Shown: positions 50,559 through 60,654 of the stretch, piece after piece
Layout of the letters: each line of letters opens with the position of its first letter
Numbering within the stretch: the stretch's first letter is position 1
Assembly: GCA_012295225.1 (NCBI GenBank)
Contig: WMKK01000006.1
Span: 744,001-808,000, forward strand
Direction of reading: 5' to 3'
Source: Ostreococcus mediterraneus
Taxonomy: Eukaryota; Chlorophyta; Mamiellophyceae; Mamiellales; Bathycoccaceae
DNA: 64,000 bases
Notes under the pieces: model-generated
Database searches by the model: none
What the model saw: only the letters and a program-made list of their open reading frames with translations
Told to the model about the DNA's origin: nothing
Made by a program: the position numbers and the translations under genes

Positions 50559-52244
50559 TCACGATGCCTTGTTCGTGGCAGGAGAGGTCGTCTCGGTCTT
50601 GACGTCGAGCGAGCCGCTCAAATCTTCGTGCATGTTGATATCCGGGACGAGCAAGTAAATGAACGGAACGGAGAACAACGGAAGGACGACGCCACAAATC
50701 ATTAAAAGTGGTATGAGCTGGTCAAAGTTGCATTTTCCCGCCACCAAATCGGTGTGAATGCCGACAAAAGTCATCGCAGACGAACCGATAGTGACTGCCA
50801 ACGCTTGCGCCACGTTCACCGTGCCGGCGAGCACAGTAAACAACGTGCTTTCAATGTCTTTTTCTGCAAACTTGGCCAGTACCACGCTGCTGGGCATGTA
50901 GTTCAAAATGAATGCAATACCCTCGATCACGCCTTCGCTGAATACGTACGCGCTGTGGTCACCGATGCCCATGCGTAAGTTTGTCCGCGTGATGATCCAA
51001 ATGTCCGTAAACTTGGCGATGATTTTGGTCACTATGCTGACTAAGAGCACCAGCCGCACGTTCGATCGCGCAAGGTAGCGTTGGAAGAGCCAAATTCCAA
51101 TCGCCTGGGCGGTCAGAGCGACTAGAAACGTAGCCACGATGAAGAAGACGTACCCAAAATGCGGCCCATTTGGCACACACTCGTTTCCCTCAGTGTACCA
51201 ATACATCTTGGCCCGTGAGACGTTGACGTTCACAAAACGATCTATGAAGAGATACAACAACATCATCGCCACTTTTTTCTCCAAGCACCAATAGATGGCA
51301 CAGCACAACACGGCGGCGATGGATACGCAGCACAAAAAGCACGTCACAAAGTCATCGACGATGCCACTCACCAGCTGAATAGCAATCACACCCAACGAAC
51401 ATATCGTGATGATGAACGCCAGAAGAAACTTATTCCAGTGCTTCTTCGCCATCGCGTGTGCGCTGTAGTCACTCGGCACCTTCTTCTCTGGTAGAAGCCC
51501 AAACGCGCTCGTGAATACGAGTTGCAAGGCGCACGGAAAGGCAAACCAATAAATCATCCGATACTGGCCCGTCTCCAAGCCAATGTAGGATAGCGCTGTG
51601 CCTACAATCGCTCCTATCGTAGTCAACATCCATGAATACGTCAACAAATCCCCACCTGACGTTTGATTGAGCGACATCGCTTCGAACAAGCGCGCTCCCG
51701 TGAGGACGTCACTAAACGCGATCAACGTATTCACCAACGTCACCAGCACCGCAAACTTCATGCCGTCTTCGGGATGAAACGTCATGCTACCAATCATAAA
51801 TATCGCAATCGTCCCACACAACGATACAAAGGTCAAGTACGCGCGTTTCTTGTACCCAAACACCGGCGTCGTATCCGTCAGCACGCCCAAAAAAGGCTTC
51901 AACATCCACGGGAAGCTCACGAGCACGTCGAATCGCTGGAACGCCTGCGCGCTAAACTTTAAGTACTTTTGCGCGTAAGGTAAAAACGATGACGCGATCA
52001 AGTGTTTTGCGGCGCCCTTGACGAAGAAGTCCGCGCTAAACACGAACGCTAAGAGTTGCCAACCGAACACCCTTCGCAAACGGGTGTTGAAGCCCATGAG
52101 CGGCGCGCACGGTGCGCACAGACACGACGATGCGCACGACGACGGGACGTCATCGCCACCGACTTCGTCGTCGTCGTTGTCGGGGTTCAACGCGCGGTCG
52201 GCGTCGACGCTCATCGCGCGACGGATTGACGCGCGATTGATCAT
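50559..52244 (-). CDS. BT1/FBT-family transporter, copy A
   Basis: Membrane transporter of the folate-biopterin (BT1) branch of the major facilitator superfamily, 561 residues with about 12 hydrophobic segments, one exon. The family core is visible: FLPYAQKYLKFSAQAFQRFD, SFPWMLKPFLGVLTDTTPVF and GYKKRAYLTF, and a late segment FILNYMPSSVVLAKFAEKDI. The N-terminus is acidic, then cysteine-rich (SCASSCLCAPCAPL). The next gene upstream (52390-54069) is a paralogue with the same order and a matching end (VPDINM in both settings), so this is a tandem duplication. Substrates in the family include folates, pterins and S-adenosylmethionine; which applies is not known. Confidence 0.85.
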   Translation of the reverse strand: MINRASIRRAMSVDADRALNPDNDDDEVGGDDVPSSCASSCLCAPCAPLMGFNTRLRRVFGWQLLAFVFSADFFVKGAAKHLIASSFLPYAQKYLKFSAQAFQRFDVLVSFPWMLKPFLGVLTDTTPVFGYKKRAYLTFVSLCGTIAIFMIGSMTFHPEDGMKFAVLVTLVNTLIAFSDVLTGARLFEAMSLNQTSGGDLLTYSWMLTTIGAIVGTALSYIGLETGQYRMIYWFAFPCALQLVFTSAFGLLPEKKVPSDYSAHAMAKKHWNKFLLAFIITICSLGVIAIQLVSGIVDDFVTCFLCCVSIAAVLCCAIYWCLEKKVAMMLLYLFIDRFVNVNVSRAKMYWYTEGNECVPNGPHFGYVFFIVATFLVALTAQAIGIWLFQRYLARSNVRLVLLVSIVTKIIAKFTDIWIITRTNLRMGIGDHSAYVFSEGVIEGIAFILNYMPSSVVLAKFAEKDIESTLFTVLAGTVNVAQALAVTIGSSAMTFVGIHTDLVAGKCNFDQLIPLLMICGVVLPLFSVPFIYLLVPDINMHEDLSGSLDVKTETTSPATNKAS

Positions 52245-52389
52245 CTTTCACCGGGGCCGGCGGAGTGTGTGAGAGAGTGTGTTGTTTTCTTCAACACGGG
52301 AATGCCCACGCTCTGAAGCGCGCTGAGTCTTGACTATTCTATGTCACACTATTGTATTGCAAGATGCTGATATATGCTATGCTAGTCGT

Positions 52390-54069
52390 TTACTTGTTCG
52401 CGGCGAGAAGCGGTTCGCTTTCCTTGTCGTCGTTTGTCTTGCGCTCGCGTTTGCCCGTGTCTAAATTCACCACGTCTTGCATGTTGATGTTTGGCACGAA
52501 CACGAACGTAAGCGGGATGGAAATCAGAGGGAACAAGATCCCACAATAAAAGATCAAATTTGGAAGTCCAGAAAAGTCGCACGACCCTCCTTCGGACGAC
52601 TTCAAATCGGTTTTGATCCCAGCCAAGTCCATGGCAAAGACGCCGAGCGCGCTCGACAAGGAACCGCCTAGATTTGAAAAGCTCGCGAGAATGGCGAACA
52701 TTGTCGCCTCCATGTTCTCTGGGCACATTTTTGACATAAGCACCACGCTCGGCATCGACGCCATCATGCCGACAATCGGTTCAAGAATCGTATCGCCGAC
52801 TAAATAGAACGCCTTATCTGAAATGCCCCACTGCTTGTTCCAGCGATGGACGATGATGTAGTCGCCTATGCTCGCTACAGAACTCAATACTGCAGACATC
52901 CAAAACGCAAATCGAACGTTGGCGTTAGAGAAAAACACTTGGAACAAATAAATACCAATTGCGCCGCACACGCGAGCGATGATTGATGTGTACACAGAAT
53001 AGAACAAGTAGTCAAAGTGTGGCCCATCTGGGAGACATTTTTCATCGACAGTGAACCAGTAGCTCATCGCCGATCCGAACGACACGCTTAGTACGCTCGT
53101 GAGGAACAGAAAGAATGTCACGTTTGCTATAGGTCTAGGCAAACATACGTACATGGATACGCTGAGCACGAACGTGACACCCAAGGTCACCGCCAAGTCG
53201 ACGTACGAGTTGGATAGCTGTAGAAACTGCACCACGGCAAGCAATAAGCACATGATGGCCATAAAAATCGACATCGCAAACACAGCAAAATTTTTACGCC
53301 ACAACTCTTTACCCTGTGCACGTTTCGTCGCGCTCTCCGCGTCTGGATCGCCCACCTTTTCCTCCGGTAACCATCCCGCCAGCGATGTGAACACCGCTTG
53401 CGCGCTCAACGGCACGGCGATCCACAGCAATGAATTGTAGTTTTTGCTTCTAATCGAGAAAAAGCTCACGACAGTCGCAAAGACCCCACCGAGAGTGATA
53501 CACATCCACACGAAGCTCACCATGTCACTCGATTTCGATGGATTTTCTCGCATGCGTTCCGTGTACTTGCCCTCCGTCAACAAATCCGCCGTCGCCACCT
53601 GCGCGTTCACCGCCAACAGCCCAAGCACGTACATCGGTCCCATACCAGGTTTAAAATCCGTCATCGCTAACATTATGATCGCCGCCGAGCCGATAATCGA
53701 CGTCAGGGCGATGTAATACCTTTTATGATACCCACCAATTGGAAACAAGTCGCTCGTCATTCCGATGATTGGCTTGACCGTCCACGGAAAAGCCGCCACG
53801 ATACCGTACCGCTGTAGCTCCTTAGCGCTGAGCTTTAAATAATTCTGCGCGTACGGCAGCGCTGACGTCCCAATCACGCCCAACATCGCGCCCTTCAACC
53901 CAAACATCACCGACGCGATAAACTTCAACAGCGCATCGCCGTATGTGGCGCGAAGTTGCGCAAAGTTTTCGCGCGGCGACACGCGTTTAGACGCCGCCGC
54001 GGGCGCGGATGACGAAGTCGTTGGTTTCGTGTCACTCATGACACCATCGGGCGTTGGCCTAGGCGGCAT
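52390..54069 (-). CDS. BT1/FBT-family transporter, copy B
   Basis: 559 residues from the ATG at 54069, about 12 membrane segments, paralogue of the neighbouring gene. Shared blocks include SALPYAQNYLKLSAKELQRY, AFPWTVKPIIGMTSDLFPI and GYHKRYYIAL, then SMPSVVLMSKMCPENMEATM and VPNINMQDVVNL. The N-terminal 40 residues are serine and alanine-rich without a clear targeting signal. Same strand, 145 bases apart from copy A. The two are well diverged outside the core, so the duplication is not recent. Different substrates are possible. Confidence 0.85.
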   Translation of the reverse strand: MPPRPTPDGVMSDTKPTTSSSAPAAASKRVSPRENFAQLRATYGDALLKFIASVMFGLKGAMLGVIGTSALPYAQNYLKLSAKELQRYGIVAAFPWTVKPIIGMTSDLFPIGGYHKRYYIALTSIIGSAAIIMLAMTDFKPGMGPMYVLGLLAVNAQVATADLLTEGKYTERMRENPSKSSDMVSFVWMCITLGGVFATVVSFFSIRSKNYNSLLWIAVPLSAQAVFTSLAGWLPEEKVGDPDAESATKRAQGKELWRKNFAVFAMSIFMAIMCLLLAVVQFLQLSNSYVDLAVTLGVTFVLSVSMYVCLPRPIANVTFFLFLTSVLSVSFGSAMSYWFTVDEKCLPDGPHFDYLFYSVYTSIIARVCGAIGIYLFQVFFSNANVRFAFWMSAVLSSVASIGDYIIVHRWNKQWGISDKAFYLVGDTILEPIVGMMASMPSVVLMSKMCPENMEATMFAILASFSNLGGSLSSALGVFAMDLAGIKTDLKSSEGGSCDFSGLPNLIFYCGILFPLISIPLTFVFVPNINMQDVVNLDTGKRERKTNDDKESEPLLAANK

Positions 54070-54251
54070 GGCGCGCGACAAAGAGTGGCGCTACACTCGC
54101 GCATGGTGTTGGGTGGATGTTCTATGAACAGCTCGTAGCCGCGAGCTACGATATCCGACGCGACGCGCGCCAGGATGCGCAGACAATCTTGCTGGTATAT
54201 GATGATAAACGCGCTTGGTTAAATATACACACACATTTACAACGCTCTAGG

Positions 54252-55010
54252 TTACACCGTGAAGAACAGCCGAATCAAGCCTTTCAGATAGGCGACGATT
54301 TCCGCGGCGCCGAGTTTTGACTCTCCGTACACGCGGTCGACGAAGGATATGGGAACTTCTCCAACAGAAAATCCCATGGCTTTCGCACGAACGATGATTT
54401 CCATTTGAAACACATACCCTTTTGATTTCACCGCGCGCACGAGCTCTTCGAGCACGGGTTTCGTGTACAATCGAAAGCTCCCCGTCAAGTCGCTCGCGCC
54501 CGGCGCCAAGAGCACCTTGGCCAAGTAGTTCGCTCCTCGACTCGTCAACTTTCGTCGCGTATCCCACCCCGCGACGCCCCCACCTGGGGCATATCTCGTC
54601 CCTGACACCATATCGTACCCGTGCTCGCGGCGAAGTCGTAAAAACTCCCCGATAAATTTTGGGTCGTGGCTCAAATCCGCATCCATGATGATCGCCTCCG
54701 TCCCGCGCGCCACCGCTAACCCGTGCGCATACGCCGTACCCAATCCCAATTTCCCCGCACGCGCGCGAAGCACTAAATCTTCATCGTCGTACGCCTTTTG
54801 TAGCGCTCTCACCACCTCGCTCGTGCCATCGGGGGAGTTATCATCCACGACGATGATTTCCCATCGCTCGCCCATGCCTCGCGCGTTGCACGCGCGTTCG
54901 GCGTCGCGTATGAGCACGTACAGCGTACCGATGTTCTGTCGCTCGTTATACGTGGGCACGATGATGCTCACGGTGACATCTTTCGACGTCGACGTCGACG
55001 CGCGCGCCAT
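54252..55010 (-). CDS. DPM1: Dolichol-phosphate mannosyltransferase, DPM1
   Basis: GT2-family enzyme of the endoplasmic reticulum that makes dolichyl-phosphate mannose from GDP-mannose. 252 residues from the ATG at 55010; an in-frame ATG at 55076 would add 22. Motifs: VSIIVPTYNERQNI, IIVVDDNSPDGTSEVV, catalytic aspartates in IIMDADLSHDP, and VSGTRYAPGGGVAGWD. LTGSFRLYTKPVLEEL and PISFVDRVYGESKLG follow. No C-terminal membrane helix is present, as in the human and fission-yeast form that relies on DPM2 and DPM3 partners, and unlike the anchored yeast form. Confidence 0.95.
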   Translation of the reverse strand: MARASTSTSKDVTVSIIVPTYNERQNIGTLYVLIRDAERACNARGMGERWEIIVVDDNSPDGTSEVVRALQKAYDDEDLVLRARAGKLGLGTAYAHGLAVARGTEAIIMDADLSHDPKFIGEFLRLRREHGYDMVSGTRYAPGGGVAGWDTRRKLTSRGANYLAKVLLAPGASDLTGSFRLYTKPVLEELVRAVKSKGYVFQMEIIVRAKAMGFSVGEVPISFVDRVYGESKLGAAEIVAYLKGLIRLFFTV

Positions 55011-55205
55011 GGCGTCGCGCAGTGTCGCGCGCGCGCGCACCGTTGGCGAGGCCAAAAACGCCAAAAAGTGATACATTGGCGGCGTAAACAATAAATTAAA
55101 TTCTCGGACATCCGACACGTATTGTACACATAATGAGTGCTCTGTACACGCAAGGGGTACGGAAACGAGCCGCGGGCGCATCGGCACAGCGCGACGCGAC
55201 GACCG

Positions 55206-57323
55206 ATGTCGAGCGACTACGCGTTTCCGCCGCCGCCGTCGTTCACCGAGAGCGACAGCGAGCACGATGATGATGGTTCTTGGCGCGAGCGCGACAGTGG
55301 CGATGCGAGAGCAGCGGTTTCCGACGGGGAGGACGTTGAGTTCACCGCAGGTACGGCGCAACGTTTGAGTGGGAATTCTACCGCTGATGCATTCGGTGCT
55401 TCTGTGCGCGGTGCGCGGGGCATTCGGCGCGGATCGCGCGATGTGAACGATGATGATGATGCGTTTACGTCATATTTCGCTCGCGCACGCATCGCAGTGT
55501 GCGAATACGCGAGGGAGGATGCGGAGGAGATTGCGCGCGAGCTCCGGGCGTTGGGCGCGCGGGTGACGGATGCGTACGACGCGACGTGCACGCATGTGGT
55601 GACGCCGTTTAAGCGTGGGGATGATTATTTGAGTGCGGTTGAAGATGGTAAGATTGTGGTGTCGTATGCGTGGATTGAGGATTGCGTGGCGCAGCGACGA
55701 GTGGTGGACGCTGGGGAGAAGGCGTTGTACGCGCCGTTGACGAGCGCCAACGGCGTGCGTGGATTCGACGCGTTGTTCATCGCTGTGGATGGGTATGCGG
55801 CGCAAGAAAAAGCGGATATCATTGAGTTGATTGAAGCTAGCGGTGGGACGTTTGCAACGAGCGTGGATGATCGCACGACGCACTTGGTGTGTTATCGCGC
55901 CGGTTCAGAGACGTATGCACGCGCGCTCACGAGTGGACGAGTAGCCATCGTCAATCATGCTTGGATCGAAGATTGCGTGCGAGAGTGGGCCATTTTACCC
56001 ACTCGCGATGTAAAATACACCAAGATGGGCGTCGAGCTTGACTATGAGCGTGACTTGGAGCGTGAACGTCGCGCGCGAGTGGACGCCGAACACGAGTTGG
56101 ATGTGGAGGAGCGTCGAGCCGTGAGCTTGCAAGAGTTACTTGACGCCGAAGAGCGCGAGCGCGAAGACTTGCAAAATCAGCTGAATGACAGCGAGTCTCA
56201 ACGCATGGCGTTGCGCGATATGCTCGAAGGTGAAGCGGATAATCGCGAAGGCGTGCACGAGCAATTTTTGCGCACGCGCGGCGACGTCGAAGAACTTCAG
56301 CGATTACTTCGTCAGTCCGAAGCGAGTCGGTCGGAACAAGAATCTAGAATCGTGCAAGGCGAAGAAGAGCGTCGTTCATTGTTGCGACAACTTGAGCAAA
56401 CGCGCGGTTTGCAGACTAATTTACAGACACAATTTACGCACTCGCGGCAAGATTTGTTAACGCAGCTCGAGCAGCGTCTGCAGCAAATCGAAGAGACGCG
56501 TTCAGAGCTCGCCGAAGAGCGTCGGGCGCACGCGGAAACGCGCGCGTTGTTAGACAATGAGCGTCAAATTCAGTTCACTGCGCATGAAAAGATTCGCGTC
56601 GCAGAGAAAGAGTCGAAGAATGCGCGTGATTTGTTGAGTAGCGAGACGCGCGAGAAAACGGCGTTGCAAAAGCAACTCGACGCCGAACGCAAATCTCGAT
56701 TACACATTCTGAGTGATTTCGACAACGAGCGAAAACAACGCGAACACTTAATTAAACAGCTCGAAGCCGAACAAAAGCTCCGCCAAAGCTTACAGCAGGC
56801 GGTGAGTGCCAAGGAAGAATTGCGCGTACGCGCCGAAGAAGAAATTCAGCGCTTGAATGAAGACATTCAAGAAATGATGGATGAAATCGATCGCTTGAAA
56901 ACGTTCGAACCGCCTGAAGTCGACGAGACGGAAAAGATTCAAGTCAAACTCTTCCTGGACGAAGATATTCGTTTCATGGAAATCGATCCTGATGTTTCGT
57001 TTGAAGAACTAGTCATCGCCGTCGGGAAAGTGTTCATTGAGTCGTACTCCATCAAGTACGAAGATTCCGACAAGCATCACATCACGTTGCGTTCGACAGA
57101 TGACGTGCGCATCGCGTGCCGTCAACACGCTAAACACGACGCAGCATACTTGAAGCTTCTTTTGGACAAGGCCGCTGAACGCAAGACTGGATTGTTCTCT
57201 ATGCGTCGTAAAAAAGTCACCGAAGACGCTGGCGACGACGGCAAGAAGAAGGGTGGCGGATTCATGTCACGCATTCCATTCCTCAACAAAGGCAAGGGTG
57301 GCGACGATGACGACGACGAGTAG
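55206..57323 (+). CDS. BRCT-BRCT-coiled-coil-PB1 protein
   Basis: 705 residues from the ATG at 55206, one exon. After an acidic, serine-rich N-terminus, two BRCT repeats occupy about residues 90-180 and 185-275, each with the conserved tryptophan (VVSYAWIEDCVAQRR; IVNHAWIEDCVREW). A long coiled coil of about 290 residues rich in E, R, Q and L follows. Residues about 577-655 match a PB1 domain with both faces: VKLFLDEDIRFMEI and acidic loop SIKYEDSDKHHITLRSTDD. The tail is basic then acidic (FMSRIPFLNKGKGGDDDDD). BRCT pairs bind phosphoproteins in DNA-damage pathways and PB1 makes head-to-tail polymers. I know no protein that combines them in this order. Confidence 0.8.
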   Translation: MSSDYAFPPPPSFTESDSEHDDDGSWRERDSGDARAAVSDGEDVEFTAGTAQRLSGNSTADAFGASVRGARGIRRGSRDVNDDDDAFTSYFARARIAVCEYAREDAEEIARELRALGARVTDAYDATCTHVVTPFKRGDDYLSAVEDGKIVVSYAWIEDCVAQRRVVDAGEKALYAPLTSANGVRGFDALFIAVDGYAAQEKADIIELIEASGGTFATSVDDRTTHLVCYRAGSETYARALTSGRVAIVNHAWIEDCVREWAILPTRDVKYTKMGVELDYERDLERERRARVDAEHELDVEERRAVSLQELLDAEEREREDLQNQLNDSESQRMALRDMLEGEADNREGVHEQFLRTRGDVEELQRLLRQSEASRSEQESRIVQGEEERRSLLRQLEQTRGLQTNLQTQFTHSRQDLLTQLEQRLQQIEETRSELAEERRAHAETRALLDNERQIQFTAHEKIRVAEKESKNARDLLSSETREKTALQKQLDAERKSRLHILSDFDNERKQREHLIKQLEAEQKLRQSLQQAVSAKEELRVRAEEEIQRLNEDIQEMMDEIDRLKTFEPPEVDETEKIQVKLFLDEDIRFMEIDPDVSFEELVIAVGKVFIESYSIKYEDSDKHHITLRSTDDVRIACRQHAKHDAAYLKLLLDKAAERKTGLFSMRRKKVTEDAGDDGKKKGGGFMSRIPFLNKGKGGDDDDDE

Positions 57324-57407
57324 ACGCCATGATTATATCGATAGTAGAATCAATGAAAAAATAGCATTAAATCATCTAAGAGAAGCAAACGTCGAATACA
57401 AACACGC

Positions 57408-59246
57408 CTAGCGCTTTTGATGTCGCACATACTTCATCGTAAAGTAGGCGACTCCGATCCAAAACAACCACAGACCAAAGACAGCCAAGATGTTCTCTGT
57501 GAGCGTGTTGGAAACGCCGTAAAAGTCACCAACATCAACAGCTTCGCCAGCGTCATTGAAGAATACCGCTGGCGCATCCTTGAAATGATTTCGCATTTGC
57601 GCCATCCAGCCGTAACGCACGAACAACGTGTGACGATACCACGCCCATCCCTTTGGCATGGATTCTACGCGAATAATAATGCCCGAAAAGAGCAATTGGA
57701 CGACATTATACACCGGAAGGAGTGTATTGGCTTCATCCATAGTAGACGCCGCCGCGGCGCAAACGTACGCCAAGGCAATGCCGCACGACATCACGCCGTA
57801 GTTGATAATCCAAAAGTAAAAGAACGATCCTTGGATGCCGCAACCTAAGAAGAGCATCATCTGCGCGATTAACGACACAGGAATAGCCAAGATGCCTTCC
57901 TCGATGATTTTGTATGCAATATACGACACGAGCGGATACACGCCATCGTCGAGCTCGCGGTAAAACATCGCGCGCTCTAAGACAACGCTCGGCATGTACC
58001 CGGACGCTTGGAACGAAGGAAGAATGTTCAACATGGACAAAAGCGACGCGACGTTCAATTGCGTGGACTGGTCTTGCGCCTCACCCGTAGGCTTGCCAAT
58101 CTTCCAAAACAAAGACATCATGACAAAACCAAAGAGGAAATTACCCGCCGAACGCGCGGCGACGAAATCCGGGTTGGAGTAGTTGTATCGCGTGCGATAC
58201 TTCAAGAGCGTCTTAATTTTTGACAAGGCACCTCGCGTCACCTTTGGTTGCGGTGGCGGCGGCAGCGCCTTCGTCGACATGACACTTTTAATATTTTCTA
58301 CGTTTCTTTGACCCGCTGCGTCGTTCTTAAACGTCTGGACAAAATCGAGGTCTTCCGAAGCCACAGTGGCGATGAGGAAATCAGCCATGTTGAAGGAGTC
58401 GTCGTAAGCGAAACCCAAACTCTTCAAGTACGGCACCGCGGTGTTCAAAGGTCCGGCGAATGCAACCTGCCCGCTCTTCAGCATCACGAGCGAATCGAAC
58501 AAACGGAACGCTTCGGACGTCGGAGAGTGAATGGTGGCGATCACAGTCACTCCGGAATCGGCCAAGTTCTTCAACATTTGCACGATGCCCAAAGACGTCG
58601 CGCTATCCAAACCGCTCGTGGGTTCGTCCAAAAACAAAACATCCGGGTCCGTCACCAACGCCAACGCCACGTTTGTACGCTTAGCTTGACCACCGGAAAT
58701 CCCTCGATTGAGCGCATCACCGACGATGACGTCCTTGCACGTGGTCAAATCCAAGTCATTAATGATTTGAGGCACGCGGGCGAGAATTTCTGTCGTTTCC
58801 TCCGCCGTTCTCGCGCGAAGCTCCGCCCAATAATTCAACGTCTCTTGCACCGTCAACATCGGTAACAACGTATCAAACTGCTCTACATATGCCGCACATG
58901 TCTTGAACAACGCCTTCGTCGCGGGCATCCCACCAAATCGCACCCCGTTCCCGAGCACCTCTCCAGCCGTCACTCGAGTCGTCATCACATCCAACAAAGT
59001 CGTCTTCCCCGCCCCTGACGCCCCCATGAGCGCGTGTACCTTGCCGTGCACGAACGCGCACGATACATTCTTCAACAATGCAATCTTCTCATTCTTGGTT
59101 TTCGCCTTGGTGACAATGTACGTGACATCGTCAACGACGACATCCAACGCGTGGCGATCCCTGCCAATCAAGGACGTGCTCGGCACGCGCTTCATGTTTG
59201 TCGCGCCAATGTCAACCGTGGACTGCGGCGTGCGAGTCGAAGACAT
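57408..59246 (-). CDS. ABCG half-size ABC transporter
   Basis: 612 residues from the ATG at 59246, one exon. Reverse order typical of ABCG: the ATPase first, then six membrane segments. Walker A GASGAGKTTLLD, signature NRGISGGQAKRTNVAL, Walker B VLFLDEPTSGLDS and switch histidine region VIATIHSPTSEAF are all intact. The membrane half includes RSAGNFLFGFVMMSLFWKIG, YREL for the RELxxG-like loop (VLERAMFYRELDDGVYPL) and a final helix ILAVFGLWLFWIGVAYF. Half-size ABCG proteins work as dimers and export lipids, sterols or hormones; the cargo is unknown. Confidence 0.93.
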   Translation of the reverse strand: MSSTRTPQSTVDIGATNMKRVPSTSLIGRDRHALDVVVDDVTYIVTKAKTKNEKIALLKNVSCAFVHGKVHALMGASGAGKTTLLDVMTTRVTAGEVLGNGVRFGGMPATKALFKTCAAYVEQFDTLLPMLTVQETLNYWAELRARTAEETTEILARVPQIINDLDLTTCKDVIVGDALNRGISGGQAKRTNVALALVTDPDVLFLDEPTSGLDSATSLGIVQMLKNLADSGVTVIATIHSPTSEAFRLFDSLVMLKSGQVAFAGPLNTAVPYLKSLGFAYDDSFNMADFLIATVASEDLDFVQTFKNDAAGQRNVENIKSVMSTKALPPPPQPKVTRGALSKIKTLLKYRTRYNYSNPDFVAARSAGNFLFGFVMMSLFWKIGKPTGEAQDQSTQLNVASLLSMLNILPSFQASGYMPSVVLERAMFYRELDDGVYPLVSYIAYKIIEEGILAIPVSLIAQMMLFLGCGIQGSFFYFWIINYGVMSCGIALAYVCAAAASTMDEANTLLPVYNVVQLLFSGIIIRVESMPKGWAWYRHTLFVRYGWMAQMRNHFKDAPAVFFNDAGEAVDVGDFYGVSNTLTENILAVFGLWLFWIGVAYFTMKYVRHQKR

Positions 59247-59421
59247 GGTTCCGACGCGCACGTGTGCGGTGTACTATTTCGCGTTCGGCACGTGGCGTGC
59301 GCGCTGAAGTGAGGGCACGCTGCGGTTCTTGTGCGTGGATAAATTATCGCGGCGTGACGTCATGCTCAAACAAACAAATTTTCTCGCGCACATACAAACA
59401 TCTACATGACAATGCTGCAAA

Positions 59422-60654
59422 CTACCACGCCTTACGGGCGTTTCGGCTTAAGAAATCTTGGTCTCGGTCGTCTTCTGGGCGAGAGGAGGTGAAGAGGGAG
59501 GCGTAGACCGCGGCGTCCGCACCCGCAGGGGCGACGGCTTTGACCTTTTTGGATGGTTCCTTGTCGGCGGACGCGGCTTTACGTTTGGTGGCGGCGTCAT
59601 CACCCGCATGGCCCACGACGTCGGCATCACCGCCGTTGGAGGAGTTTTTCTCCTTCTTTTTCTTTTTGGATTCCTTCTTGGCGGCTTCTTCTTCGAGAAT
59701 AGATTTTAAGAGTTCGAACTCTTCGCCGCGCGGGTTGACGGGAATCGGCGGTGGCGCGTCGGCGAGTTTCAAGCCATCATTCATCTCTTCTACCGCATCT
59801 CGAGCTTCACGTAAGGCTTTGTCAGCAACAACAACACCGCTCGGTCGCAGTACGACGAATTTCGTCTTGCCATTAAAGTCCAAATCCGTGATTGGACATG
59901 CAAAGATGGCTTTCGCGTTGCCGCATCGAAAGTCGCGCGCGTTCACAGACGCGTCGGCGCTTTTGCTGTCACCCGATGCGTTCGCCACTGCGCCGCTTCT
60001 GCGTTTTGTGAACTTACACGTCACCAATGCCTTCATGCCAGTGATGTGCTCGATACGTTTTGGAAGCGCGACGCCGTCTACAGCCTTGTCCCGCAACGCG
60101 TTCAACACTGGCTCTTTGTTATACAACGCCCCCGTGCGGTCGATAACTACGGCATTCTCCCCACTTTCTAACGGTTCTTCCGTCAGTGCGCACGTAAACC
60201 ACCGCGCCAAATCTTCTTCGGCTTCATCCCGATCACGCACGGTGCTTTGCGTTGAATACCGCACGAATCCTCCGAGCGACTCCTTCTTTCGACTAAATGT
60301 AGTGCCGCCGTTCCACGCGTACATCTCCAGATACGCCGACCGTGATTCGGCACCGGTTGCACCACCATCGCCACCTCCACCAAACAAACCAACACGATAA
60401 CGTCGATCGTCAACTCCATGATCGCCGACGCGGGTCACAGCGTACGTTTCGCCGTCCTCGAGCCGCGCCGCCGCCGCCCGCCCGCTCGACGTCGCCCACG
60501 AACCATTCGCCGCGCGCATCAACGCATACTGAGACGTGTCTCCATCGCACGTCAACGCACGGCGAATGACGTCACTCTCGCACGCATCGTGCGTGATTTC
60601 AATCGCACGCGCACGAAGTGCACTCGGATGCGCTTTCACGAAGATTTGTCTCAT
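59422..60654 (-). CDS. Replication termination factor 2 (RTF2)
   Basis: 410 residues from the ATG at 60654 (MRQIFVKAHPSAL), one exon. The N-terminal about 75 residues resemble a ubiquitin-like fold, as in plant RTF2. The Rtf2 core starts near RWFTCALTEEPLESGENAVV with IDRTGALYNKEPVLNALRDK, HITGMKALVTCKF, and the second modified RING-like unit AIFACPITDLDFNGKTKFVV with GVVVADKALREA. The C-terminus is a lysine-rich, disordered region (KKESKKKKKEKN). In yeast and animals RTF2 handles stalled replication forks; in plants it affects splicing. Divergent from SepSecS. Confidence 0.9.
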   Translation of the reverse strand: MRQIFVKAHPSALRARAIEITHDACESDVIRRALTCDGDTSQYALMRAANGSWATSSGRAAAARLEDGETYAVTRVGDHGVDDRRYRVGLFGGGGDGGATGAESRSAYLEMYAWNGGTTFSRKKESLGGFVRYSTQSTVRDRDEAEEDLARWFTCALTEEPLESGENAVVIDRTGALYNKEPVLNALRDKAVDGVALPKRIEHITGMKALVTCKFTKRRSGAVANASGDSKSADASVNARDFRCGNAKAIFACPITDLDFNGKTKFVVLRPSGVVVADKALREARDAVEEMNDGLKLADAPPPIPVNPRGEEFELLKSILEEEAAKKESKKKKKEKNSSNGGDADVVGHAGDDAATKRKAASADKEPSKKVKAVAPAGADAAVYASLFTSSRPEDDRDQDFLSRNARKAW

